From the NCBI RefSeq assembly GCF_035582795.1, contig NC_134370.1, positions 35,389,501 to 35,453,500 of the forward strand: 64,000 nt of DNA. Reading direction: 5' to 3'. The DNA is from Mycteria americana. Its lineage: Eukaryota; Chordata; Aves; Ciconiiformes; Ciconiidae. The translations under genes were made by a program, and so were the position numbers. The notes under the pieces were generated by a model, which had not been told where the DNA came from, made no database searches, and worked only from the letters and a program-made list of their open reading frames with translations. This document shows, piece by piece, positions 35,193 to 46,472 of this stretch. Numbering within the stretch: position 1 is the stretch's first letter; every line of letters starts with the position of its first letter.

Positions 35193-36169
35193 TTCCCCAG
35201 GGCTCTGTGTTGGGGCCAGTTCTGTTTAATATCTTTATCAATGATCTGGATGAAAGGATCGAGTGCACCCTCAGTGAGTTTGCAGACGACACCAAGTTGT
35301 GTGGGAGTGTTGATCTGCTTGAGGGTAGGAAGGCTCTGCAGAGAGATCTGGACAGGCTGGATCGATGGGCCGAGGTCAATTGTATGGGGTTCAACAAGGC
35401 CAAGTGCAAGGTCCTGCACTTGGGCCACAGCAACCCCATGCAATGCTACAGGCTTGGGGAAGAGTGGCTGGAAAGCTGCCTGGCGGAAAAGGACCTGTGG
35501 GTGTTGGTTGACAGTCGCCTGAATATGAGCCAGCAGTGTGCCCAGGCGGCCACAAAAGCCAATGGCATCCTGGCTTGTATCAAAAATAGCGTGGCCAGCA
35601 GGAGTAGGGAAGTGATTGTGCCCCTGTACTGGGCACTGGTGAGGCCACACCTCAAATACTATGTTCAGTTTTGGGCCCCTCACTACAAGAGAGACGTTGA
35701 GGTGCTGGAGCGTGTCCAGAGAAGGGCAACGAAGCTGGTGAAGGGTCTAGAGCAGAAGTCTTATGAGGAGCGGCTGAGGGAACTGGGGTTGTTTAGTCTG
35801 GAGAAAAGGAGGCTGAGGGGAGACCTTATTGCTCTCTACAACTACCTGAAAGGAGGTTGTAGTGAGGTGGGGATTGGTCTCTTCTCCCAGGTAACAAATG
35901 ATAGGACGAGAGGAAATGGCCTCAAGTTGCGCCAGGGGAGGTTTAGACTGGATATTAGGAAATTTTACTTCACTGAAAGGGTTATCAAGCATTGGAACAG
36001 GCTGCCCAGGGAAGTGGTTGAGTCACCATCCCTGGAAGTATTTAAAAGATGTTTGGATGAGGTGCTTAGGGACATGGTATAGTGGTGGACTTGGTCGTGC
36101 TAGGTTTACAGTTGGACTCAATGATCTTAAAGGTCTTTTCCAACCTATACGATTCTGTGATTCTGTGAT
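35193..36169 (+). mobile_element. CR1 copy 3, 5'-truncated, nested inside copy 2
   Basis: This segment starts at the CR1 RT sequence TTCCCCAGGGCTCTG and runs uninterrupted to the 3' end, finishing with two and a half ATTCTGTG-type octamers (about 36151-36169). It is inserted into copy 2 at a GTGATYGT site, present on both sides as GTGATCGT (35181-35188) and GTGATTGT (36165-36172). Its reading frame is still open, so it looks younger than the copy at 12 kb. Confidence 0.9.
35207..36082 (+). pseudogene. CR1 ORF2 C-terminal fragment, open for 291 codons
   Basis: This is the longest open frame in the window. It starts in RT motif C: FADD is intact at residues 25-28 (35279-35290), preceded by [14 protein letters not shown]. 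It continues through the thumb-like and C-terminal region of CR1 ORF2, with the conserved [16 protein letters not shown] and [18 protein letters not shown] blocks, and stops at 36082. The finger domain, motif A and the endonuclease are missing because of 5' truncation, so no functional enzyme is encoded. The methionine at 35207 is incidental; coding homology begins slightly upstream. The absence of stops and frameshifts suggests fairly recent insertion. Confidence 0.9.
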
Positions 36170-36700
36170 TGTCCCCCTGTACTGGGCACTGGTGAGGCCG
36201 CACCTCAAATACTGTGTTCAGTTTTGGGCCCCCCACTACAAGAGAGACATTGAGGTGCTGGAGCGTGTCCAGAGAAGGGCAACGAAGCTGGTGAAGGGTC
36301 TGGAGCACAAGTCTTTTATGAGAAGCAGCTGAGGGAACTGGGGTTGTTTAGCCTGGAGAAAAGGAGGCTCAGGGGAGACCTTATCACTCTCTACAACTAC
36401 CTGAAAGGAGGTTGTAGCATGGTGGGTGTCAGTCTCTTCTCCCAAGTAACTAGCGATAGAACAAGAGGAAATGGCCTCAAGTTGCATCAGGAGAGGTTTA
36501 GATTGGATATTAGGAAAAATTTCTTTACTGAAAGGGTTTGGAACAGGCTTCCCAGAGAGGTGGTGGAGTCGCCATCCCTGGAGGAGTTCAATAGACGAGG
36601 CACTTCGGGACATGGTTTAGTAGGCATGGAGGTGTTGGGTTGACAGTTGGACTAGATGATCCTAGAGATCTTTTCCTACCTTAATGATTCTATGGTTCTA
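36165..36700 (+). mobile_element. CR1 copy 2, right part
   Basis: This resumes the interrupted CR1 at the sequence encoding [17 protein letters not shown] and runs to a decayed 3' end (ATTCTATGGTTCTA, about 36687-36700). A frameshift occurs near 36315. A 12-15 base deletion near 36538 removes the residues before [16 protein letters not shown]. It is more decayed than copy 3, as expected if it was the older host element. Confidence 0.88.
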
Positions 36701-39700
36701 GGTTATCTTGGTGCACCCGCAGTGTTCCCCATCAGGGAAAACCTCTCCAGAGAGCTGCAGATTAAACACAGGTCACACGTAGGGAGAACATCACTTTGAT
36801 AGGTCCAAGCCTTCCTGACAGCAGGCTGGGGCTTGCGTCTAGAATACAGGCCTATTGAAATGCATGCTAAACGCAATTGCCTTCAGGAGGCGATAAATGT
36901 CAGGAAAGCAGTACACAAAGCATTTCCAGACCTGAGTCAGAGAAGGAAAGCATGAAGCTTCTTAGTACAAGGTCTAACTCCCTTTCATATCTGCAGGCCT
37001 CAGAAGTGCTGTCAGGTAAAGAGCATGAGTCATGGGTGTCTACAACATCCCTTCTCAGCAGTCTTCATCCTATCACTCTGCCATTGCTCCTCTGCTAAAC
37101 AGCCAGAAAGTCACGAAGAAACATTTCTTTCCCGTTCTATCTGCACATGCTTTCCAGACATTGAATAGTAAAGCAGAAAGGAAAGTATTACCACTTTCAG
37201 AGGCCTGTCCCTGTTACAGAAGTCCTCACTTCTTCATGAAAAGCATCATGATGTACCTGCCACAACTGCTTCCATTTGGAGCCATCTCTACTGAGGTCCC
37301 TACTGAAAGATGCAGGAATCCTTTGGAAACGAGGCCTGGTTGCCCTCTCATTTTCCCTGCAGTCTGTATTTGCATTCAGACTTCGTGACTTCTAATTACT
37401 GGCTAGGAAGAGCTGACAATGACATGCCACAGGTTTCTTAACAAAATAAGGCAATCTTGCCTTTTGGAAGTCTGTCCCTGTTCCCTTTTGCTCCAAAGAG
37501 ACTTTATTGCTAGTAGCATGGGGCAGATCTTCAGTGAGTGTAAATGGACAGTGCTCTGTTGAATTTTTTGGATTGGCAGTGATTAACGGCACCCAAAGAT
37601 CCTGCACACCATCCTAGCCACTACTTTGCATACTGTACACTCTCTTCCTCAACACAATTAGGTATCATGACTTAGAGAACGGAGTCAATAAGAATTGAGA
37701 GGGTTTTACACTGGGCATCTTTGCTTCCAAGGTGTAAAGATGATTTGTGGCTTGGGCACTTGGTTCTCAAGTAAATAGCCTGAAGAGGCCATGGAGGATG
37801 AACAGCAGAAACTGATATTCCTTTCTGTGGAATGGGATAAGAAAGAGCTGTGCCTTTAGAAAGGACTCAATCGATAACACTCTTCCTTCGTTTCCAACTG
37901 CTGTAATGAGCTGAACAATCCTAAAGGGACAGCTATTGAAATCCTCATGGATTACTTGTGAAGGACATATTAATAAGTTGTATCAAATGACTATGATCAT
38001 GGTCTTTTTTACTAAGTGCATTTGTTCCCCATAATCACAAACTCAAACAAGTGGAATAATGGCAGTAACACACTGTGTGTCAAAGATAACAGTGGAACGA
38101 TTACTGTTGGCTGCCAACAGCCTTGATTGAGTCAGTGAGCTTACAGCACGAGCCTCTCCTGCCCAGTCACTGCCACCATCAGCACCAGTTCCTACAGAGC
38201 ATCTCCGTATGCATTAGACAACTCTCCCCTCCTCTGCCATTTAAATCTGGCCTAAGTGAATCACTTAGAGTAGCTCCATGTGCCATAACCAATAGTGGTC
38301 ACTTTGATGAGGTTTTCTGTTGGTAAGATTTCCTCTGAATTAGGAGTCTGAATATCCCATCATTGCATCTGAACAGACTGTTTCCCAGCAGAGAGGAAGA
38401 TTATTTCTGTTCCCGGGCAGCAGACACAAGGTTGGTGGTATAAAAGGAATGATTGTCCAGATTACACTGTAGTAATTCAAATGGTTAACTAATGCACAGG
38501 AGAATAACTCTCCACACAACTCCACCCTTCCCTGCTTTATCATCATCACTAATCAGAAACACATCCAGGGAGTATTTGTCGTTGGTTCCAAGTTAAAAGA
38601 GAAACTAAAGACTTCACTGATCTGAAATTGTTAGTGCTTGCCTTTTAAAAAGCTCTTCAGAAGGCCCCTGACAAATTACTTTGTCTTTGAAGAAAACTAC
38701 CTCTTTTTTGGGGAGTCAGGGAAATGTTTTTCAAGCAGTTGGTAGAACAAAGGTGCTCATGGTTTTCCTAGGCAATATATGAAAATGAACCAAATAGTTC
38801 CAGGAGCAGCAGACCGCGGCAAGCCAGGTTCCTTATTCATCTGAGTCCAAAGGCTGGATTCCTTGGTACAAAGAAGGCACAAGCCATAGCTGACATTTCC
38901 CCATACCTGAGACTGTGATGACATCCATCTCCCAAGTGCCTCTCTCCACAGCCTCTCCTCTCCTCGACCTATATCCAGTTTCTTTTCTACCCCCACGTAT
39001 GTAATTTCATTGAATTTGGTCAAAAAGGTATTTCCAACCACAGGTCAAATTTGGATGAAACTAATCAGGATATCCAAAGTTACACAAGAGGAAGGGCACG
39101 CTTGCACTGGAGGCCAGATTTTAGTGGCATGCTGAAAACTCCCCCAGCTGTTCAGCACCTGCATTGCTGTAAGCCTGAAGAAGAGCTTCATCACACCTCC
39201 ACAGTACCAGGTGCTCTGGGGTGGCACCCCACAGAAAGGAGCACAGTCCTGGCAAATCCTGTGCCCTAGAGGCTGCCTTAGCCCCAGCCCAGTACTCCAG
39301 AGCAGCTGTGTACTCCAGAGGCAGCTACTCCAAGCAATAGTGTAGAACAACCATCCCCTGCAAACCGAGGCCCACCTCTCACTGCAGCAATGGGCTGAAA
39401 GCAAGGCACAGGGCACTTTCATATGGACAAAGGTAGGGATGGCCTTCCCATCCTTCCTTTTAATGCCAATATGCAAAACCCAGCTACCTGTGAGAAGATT
39501 AGACCTTATCCAACAGGCCACTTACTTCCTCCTGACAGCTAAGCTTCCATTGTACAGCCAGCACATTAAATGAGATTTCAACGTGGGCAAGCAGGAGGCC
39601 AGATGCAAGTCTAGAAGTAAGGGGGTTTATTTCTTACTGACCAGCTTGATAGCAGAAGTGCCACGGTCATTCTTTCTAATTTCAGGGACCTTTTAAATAA

Positions 39701-40379
39701 AGTTCCACTCCAGAAGCCAAGCATGAAAGGAGAGGAATGAAAACTCTTTGATAGATAAGATATTACAAGAGACTGTCAGAAGCTTGGTAGGAGAATGAAA
39801 TAACACTCTGGATACTGTCATTGAGAACAATAATGAAAGAGTACACCATTTTCTTAACTGAAGTACTATCAAATCTATGTTACTGCCACACAACATATTT
39901 TTCCTCCAAAGGTGCCAATTTCAAGCTATGACTATTGATCTCTATCTAACACTCAAAATTAACTGCACTACTAAGGAAAAGTGGCACCAAATCGTTTGAG
40001 AACATCAAACAGTAAAAAGCCAATGGGGTCAAATCAAGGTCAGAATTTGATGAGTAGGGTGTCAGAAATTTAATCCATTTTGTCTAAGATAATGTATAGA
40101 GCCAGTATCAGGGGTTTTTTTCCTTTCTTTTCTGTAATTTTTTTAAGCCAGCTTCTCTCAAAAATATCACAAAACCAGACCTCAACTTTTTTTATGAACT
40201 TTTTTCCATGACTGGAGAGAGAAAAGATTAAACGGACTGAAACACAGATGGCAATTATGCCTCTGTTTATTTCCTAATGAGTCACAAGATTATTTTTTGC
40301 CTTCTGCCACATCATTTCAGAATACAAGAAAACCTTATCTTGAAGGAGACTTGAGGAGACAAAATAACACTGTTAAAAG
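36701..40379. other. Non-coding unique sequence
   Basis: No recognisable exon or repeat. A 17-base palindrome with a single central base, CTAAGTGAATCACTTAG, lies at 38252-38268. Minus-strand frames at 38757-39041 and 39045-39521 are open for 94 and 158 codons but match no family I know. Confidence 0.4.
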
Positions 40380-40462
40380 TCCCAGTCCAGCAAGATACTT
40401 AAGTGCACGTAAAAAAACCCCACACCTTTAACCATGAGTGAAGTCCCATTCACTTAAACTCA
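40380..40462 (+). repeat. Ancient amniote interspersed repeat, copy 2 of the AAGCACTTA family
   Basis: Reading in order: GTCCCAGTCCAGCAAGATAC, then CTTAAGTGCACGT, CCTTTAACCATGAGTGAAG and TCCCATTCACTTAAA. The order matches the same remembered repeat as 26116-26189 (CAGCAAAGCACTTAAG, TTTAAGCATGTGAGTAG, TCCCATTGACTTCAATGG). It has the same orientation as copy 1. Confidence 0.55.
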
Positions 40463-40924
40463 AATTCAGAAATGATGGGTAAATCTGTTCCACCAACTGA
40501 TGAATGTGGTGGCTATCAAATTCATTAGTGATCTCATGACAAAATATTCAACAGCTCTTATAGTCACATGTTGCATTAACACCTCAGCATTTGGAGAAAA
40601 TTAAGTCCAGAACTACGGCCAGAAAAGGCTTTCCCTCCACCTCCCCACCAGAGCCTGCAATGCCCATGCCCTCTAACCACCTCCCGCTTGAGTCCATATC
40701 ATGCCCTGCCTGCCCAGGATATCCCCCAGCCTCAGAGACTTGACTGAGCTCGCACCCAACTGAAACCCGGATCCAGAAAGCCTGGCTACCTCCCACACTA
40801 GAGGCAGTACAGCTACGAGCACGCTGACCCATCGCTGGCTGGGCTCTCAAACTTGGCTGTGGCCACTTTCTTTTAAAACCCAGGCTGAGTAACTGATTTG
40901 ATAGTGGCAACACTCTGCTTCTCA

Positions 40925-41166
40925 TATCACAGTTTAGTAATTAGCACGCTCTTGAAAGGAAGCAGAAGATATGTATTATCAGTTCAAACCCATGTCTCTC
41001 ACCTCCTCAGAAGGTGCCTTAACCACAGGGCTTTGGATAGGGGACTCCCCTCTTATCCTACTGAAATCATGCAACAAAAATTCAGGCTTTGATCCTAAAA
41101 GGGCTGAATCTTCAGCCCAGTGATTAGGACACAGGGCTGGGAAGAGATGAATCCTTTATCTGAGGA
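40925..41166. repeat. Cluster of tRNA-like repeat arms in both orientations
   Basis: Three decayed segments resemble the tRNA-like head of an old amniote SINE or palindromic element. The first is on the plus strand at 40925-40991, with an A-box-like AGTAATTAGCACGCTCTTG and a B-box-like AGTTCAAACCC. The second is on the minus strand at 40978-41040; read on that strand it has CCCTGTGGTTAAGGCACC and GGGTTTGAAC. The third is on the plus strand at 41103-41166, with AGCCCAGTGATTAGGACAC and a GATGAATCC box. The first two overlap at the shared TTCAAACC word and form a palindrome. Decay is heavy and none is a functional tRNA gene. Confidence 0.4.
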
Positions 41167-44100
41167 CTTTTCCTATGTTTTAGGCAGTAACTGGGGGTGG
41201 ATAATATGAATTTGGATCTTGTCAGGAAGAGTCTGAGTGTGACCTCCCACCTCCTACCAGAACACACAATATGCAAAAGAGGATCCATTTTAAAGGGAGA
41301 GCAAGACATACACTCCTCTCTGAAACAGCGCTACCTCCGTGCTGGAACACACTTGCTTTCTGCAGTAGTAGGTAAAGACATCTCTACTCAGGAGATGGCT
41401 GGTGCTTCAGAAACACCCATGTCCTTGGGATATTTCTGTTTCCTGGCTCTAGGGGTTCCCCCTTCAGCATCTGGGGACTCCTGCAGGCATTGGGGATCCT
41501 CAGGCTTATCTATCCAAAGGAACTTCAAAGACACTCACAACTGGTGTGGTGAAGATAGGGCACAGTTAGGTTGAATAATTTGTTACCTAAAAATGCTTCT
41601 AACAGATGGCAAGCCTGTTCTGGAACACTGTGAACATAACAGATTTTGGGACAGGGTGCTGAAGAGAACTGATTTTAGTGAAAAGTTGGATTTTTATCAA
41701 AATGACCTTTTTCACTCCAAGTGCCTGCTTTGCATAGAAAATTGCAAAGAAATTTCCAAAATTTGATAAGAAATTGAGCATCCCAGAGACTTACTGGAGT
41801 TATGGCTTGGATGTCATTATCCTTCATGGACCATTTCCTGTAACTGGACTCCATGTCCAACATGCATCATTGCCAGATGTTCCCATGATGTATCACAGCA
41901 GCACAAGACAACAGAAAACCATCATTCACATTAAAAAAGCCCTGAGTTTAAGGAAGAGAATGGGTCATTTGCCCTGAAGACTTGCAAGTTCCTGAATCTG
42001 ACACGGAAACCAGCTGCTTCTACCTTGCTTTTTTTCCCCCCCTCAAAAAACCCCACAGTTTTCCACAAGAAATAAAATACTCCCAATCCATTCCAATTAC
42101 CAATGCATTTTCAGGCTACACTCCTAAAGAAATGAGGCTTAGTTGTTGGCACTGTGTGTCCATTTATCTGTCCAACGGTCAGTTCTGCGTCCCTTCCCTT
42201 CCTGTCTCCTCAATGCCTTTAGAAACTACCCAACAGACAGGCAAGGGGGAAGGAGCTGTGAGTGCTGGGTGGTAAGAGTAGGTATGAAAATCCTTAGTCC
42301 TGTTTTGATACTTTGCAACCACAGTACAGATCTACACAGCAGATCAGCAAGTCTCTGAGGTTTGAGAGGAAACACTGCCATAAGATGGTGTTTCTTTTCC
42401 TTTAAAAAAAAAGTTGAAACAGTTTATTACTAGGTGTTGTATCGCATCTGAAACTTTCAGTTTCAGTACTTACTTATGTGACGTATATACCAAGTGGAGA
42501 AGGATCTTACTAAAACCTTCCAGGATGAAAACCTTCGCGCTCGCCAGTCTAGACATCTTCTAGCAAATACAAAAGTGGGATTAGATGGTGCTGCTATTCT
42601 GACTCAAATGAACAGAAAAATTAATTAAAAGAAAAACAACCTCTTGAACAGAAATGGGTAAACTTTAACTAAAAACAAGCTTAGTTTGAGATGGTGAAAT
42701 GCTACAATATAGCTTACTGAGGTAAATCCATTAAAATTCCACACACTTTTTAAAGCATATTTAAAGCATGTATTAAAGTATGTATTTGTTTCTCTTATGA
42801 TTATGTAGAAACTTTTTTTAAAGTAAGAACCTAATTTAGCTTTCTAAATTAGAGTGGAAACCAGTCTCATTGGCTTCTACTTGGTACTTAGCTTTCTGCA
42901 TATCTAGCTACTAAATTAAGAGCTTACTGAATCTGTAGTGTCTACTTAATCCCTTAGCTTACTTTAGACTCCTTTTCTGAAAAGTTTCACTTAAGTGAGA
43001 TGAAAATCACTGATTTCTGACACTTTACTGCATAGCTAGGAAAAAGGATCATGGGGCATGTGGCACAGCCTTGGGGAGATACTTGAGTTAAATTATACAC
43101 ATCTGTCTGCCCAAGAAAAGGTTTTCTATTTGTTTTGGAATTGAATTTTAATATATATTTCTTTTTTCCCAATTCCTGGTAATTCTCCTGGCTTAGTTTC
43201 TACATACATATTCCACAGAAGAAGTAAAGGTTACCGGTGTACTAATATTACTTCTGTACGATGCTGTATGTTTTCAATTAGGCTCACTCCCACAATGATT
43301 TCCATATCTAGCCACTTGCTCTTCTTATTTCTTGATAAGTGATGGCCCCTATCAGGAAGTCGGGGGCGAGTCTGTTACTGCTTTGAGTAAACAGCCTAAA
43401 GGTCATTTTAGATGTTGGCTTTGACACTCTTGGTTCAATAGCCACCCACCATAGCTGTCACCAGTAAGCTGAAGTTAACCTCATGGAAAAATAGCCTTTA
43501 AGTGGGTCCTGTTGTCTCATCAACAGAACAACCCACCAGTGGGCACTTAATGGTGGAATGAGGAAAACTCTATCAAATTCCCCTCACTGACACCTGACAG
43601 AGGCATTTGGTCTGAGGTCAGGATCCAAGTGCTGTAGGTCTTCCCTGGGATCTGCTAAGGTTATGGGAAAGTCCTTGAGTTAATGAGGTTTCTGAGTCCC
43701 ACAGTGTCCACATGGGTGCCACAGTTCTAGCCAGTGCTCAAGGACCTTTTTAATGAGATTTCCCATGGCAGAAATGAAAGCAACAGAAGGCATCCCAGCT
43801 ACATGCACACAACTGACTTTTGCAGGCATGGCTATGTACGCTAGAACGTGAATGGGTAAAACCCAGGGCTAACACTGGACTCCCACTTTGTGTGTCCACC
43901 AGCACAGCTGTTACACACACACCACCACGCCCCAAACTAGACTTCTGCAGATATTGTTTCTTTCCTTCTGTTCCTGCAAGATTAATCAGTAGGAGGCACA
44001 GCTTTGCCAAAATACATGCATCCACTGCTGGAGTGTGTTGCCAGTACGCACCACCAGTGAGCCTCCATCAGTAAAAGGTCATGACACTACTGACACACCT

Positions 44101-46408
44101 GGCCACCTTCTCCCACACACCTCTTCAGCATGAAAGCAGGAAGAACCCAGACAACAGGTCTAAAGATACTATCATCCTGCAAAAGGAGAAGAGTTGCATG
44201 ACTAGATGTAAGATCCAGAGCAAAGGCCAAAGTACCCACAGGGGTGATGCAGCAAATATGCCTCGCATTGACCCCTCTACAGACTGAAGTGACGCATATC
44301 CCACAAGGGACACCACCCTCCAAGGCAGAATCCAAAGTTCATTACAAAATGACCACTAAAACCCTTTCAGGAAACTTCCCATAAACAAAGGCCATTTTCT
44401 TCTCAAAATTAGGTACTTCAGGTTCCTAGGCTCTCATTTTAGACTTCTGAAGGTAAGTATTTCAAAGGTGATGGAACAGACAACTCTTACTGAAGTGGCA
44501 TGTAAAAAGTTACTGGGGATTCAGGCCCTCGGGATGCTATTCTGATACTGCCTGGTGCTTCATCTCTCTCCCCTCGCACCAGTGAGCAAACAACTTAGTG
44601 GCAAGGCATCTCAGACACTCTTCATCCTCCCCAGCCTGAACACAGTACCTCCAGTAACAGAGGCACTGTTGGGTCTTGCAGTATCAAATCATACGCCCTG
44701 CTGGAAGACACAGTCTGTGTCCACTTTACAAAAGTGGAAAAGGCACAGCACAGCCCAAGCCTCCTTGTCCAGCTAGAGAGACAGGTCTGAGTCTCTCCTA
44801 TACAACAATGTTGACTTAGTAAAAAAGTGATTTACCCAAGTGAGGGGACAGGTTGTGCTCATAAACTATCTCCACTTTTCTGTTAAGAGAGATACGTGCT
44901 AGTACATGTGTTCTTAAATTTCTACAGAAAGTGCACCTTGTATCATCTTTGTCTCACCTCTGTGTAGTTAAAAAAACCCAGAACCCTGAAGAACAGCTAA
45001 GGGAAGACAGCAAAAACATGTATGTTCTTCAAAGATGCTGCTGTCTTTTCAGAGCCAGACACGCAGGCTACTGCATCCACCAACCCCTTTGCTTCAAGAC
45101 ACACACATGACAGTAGCTACCAGAACATCCTGTTCTTCTTTTCCACCATGCTTTGTGGGATCCAGCTGTAGCCATCATGGCCTCTGGCGCTTCCCTCACA
45201 TCCAGCATGGGCTGTTCTGCTGCCCCTACAGATGAAATTTCTGGTTTTTAGAAGTTATTCCTAGCACAATTCACTCAGAGTGACATTGTTGTGCAGGTGC
45301 TAATAAATTAAAAACTACTGAGGACACATCCCATTGCTCTTTTTCCCTCCCTCCACTCCACAGCAAACAGAGCTCAAGGCTTCAGAGACCTCCACAAAAG
45401 AAGTCAAGCCCAATTCCACAGAGCCCTGGTATTACATAGGCACAGTCATAGCTGTTTTCTCCAGACACAGGGCTCCGTTTTCCAGTACATAATTTTCACT
45501 TTGCCCTAAACAGACAACAGAGTGTGAAAACTCCCTTTTTTGGGTTTGACATTATCGTACATACAAGAAAACCATCTGCAGTTTTCAGCTTCAGCTTTGG
45601 CTCCAAGTGGGATCTTTCAGTTACTTTTCCCAATACGTTTTCCAGCCCAGACACTAATTCAGTCTACTCCCTACTCCAGCTGCTCTCCCCTTCTGTAAGC
45701 AACATCTGCTTTCTAGCATGATGCAGGAGTCACTGAACAGCACCTGAGCAGAGTGCTTATAATCCCAGGATGCCGTATCAGAAAGCAGGCTCCTTGAATC
45801 CAGTACTTACCCAAAAAGGGCACATGCATGACAGCCACACAGCCCGAGCGCTGCTCACTCATGAAGGGTAGAACAGCACAGGTGGGACTTCACTGCAGTC
45901 CGATATCACAACCTGTCATATCTTTCTAGTTAAAGGAATCTGGGTAAAGAAAACACAAGCTGTATTTAAGCAATAATACCTTCTGGGAATGTCTGGCAAC
46001 AAGAAGTGTTCTGAGGAAGGAGCTGTGCCTCTGGCCCTTACACTCACCAGTCAACAACTCCCAGGCTGAGTTAAAATAGCTGACCTAAAAGTCATAATTG
46101 CTATTCTCAGCAGTAAAATACAAAAATGTTTTTTTTTTTAATGTACCTTTTAACATGCTGCAAAGTTAAACACGGCTTGCATGTTACCATGGATATAATT
46201 TCATGTTTATAAGACTGGTCTTTCCTGGCAGCTAAATGCCTGCATGGGAACAAATAGCAGAGCAGGATTTTGTTTGGCATTTTGCTCCGTTTATGATAAC
46301 AGCTAACTACTTTTTCTATTAACAAGCTTTTGATTTTGCTGCAGTTTCTCTAGGAACAGAGTTCATCTCATTGGCATTAAACACATTACAACTGATCCTC
46401 CAGTTTGT
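41167..46408. other. Non-coding unique sequence
   Basis: AT-leaning sequence with a T11 run at 46129-46139. No exon, RNA gene or named repeat was recognised. Short overlapping frames near 43750-44335 lie on both strands and are unrecognised. Confidence 0.4.
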
Positions 46409-46472
46409 GTGAGCAGAGCCCTGAACTCGGTGGCACTACTCATGAGAATCAGGGCCACAGGATCAAGTCCCA
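46409..46472 (+). repeat. Ancient amniote repeat (GGGACTACTCA family), decayed
   Basis: The order GAGCAGAGCCCTGAACTCGG, TGGCACTACTCATGAG, then AGGGCCACAGGATCAAGTCC matches a repeat I remember as SAGCCCCATTGAAGTCAGTG, GGACTACTCATGTGAGTAAG, GGCTGCAGGATCAGGCCC. It is related in style to the palindromic repeats at 26116, 34626 and 40380. Confidence 0.5.

Noticed and set aside
34884..36700. Tandem triplication of CR1
   Set aside because: The first and third pieces join seamlessly in CR1 order once the middle piece is removed, so nested insertion explains the layout better.
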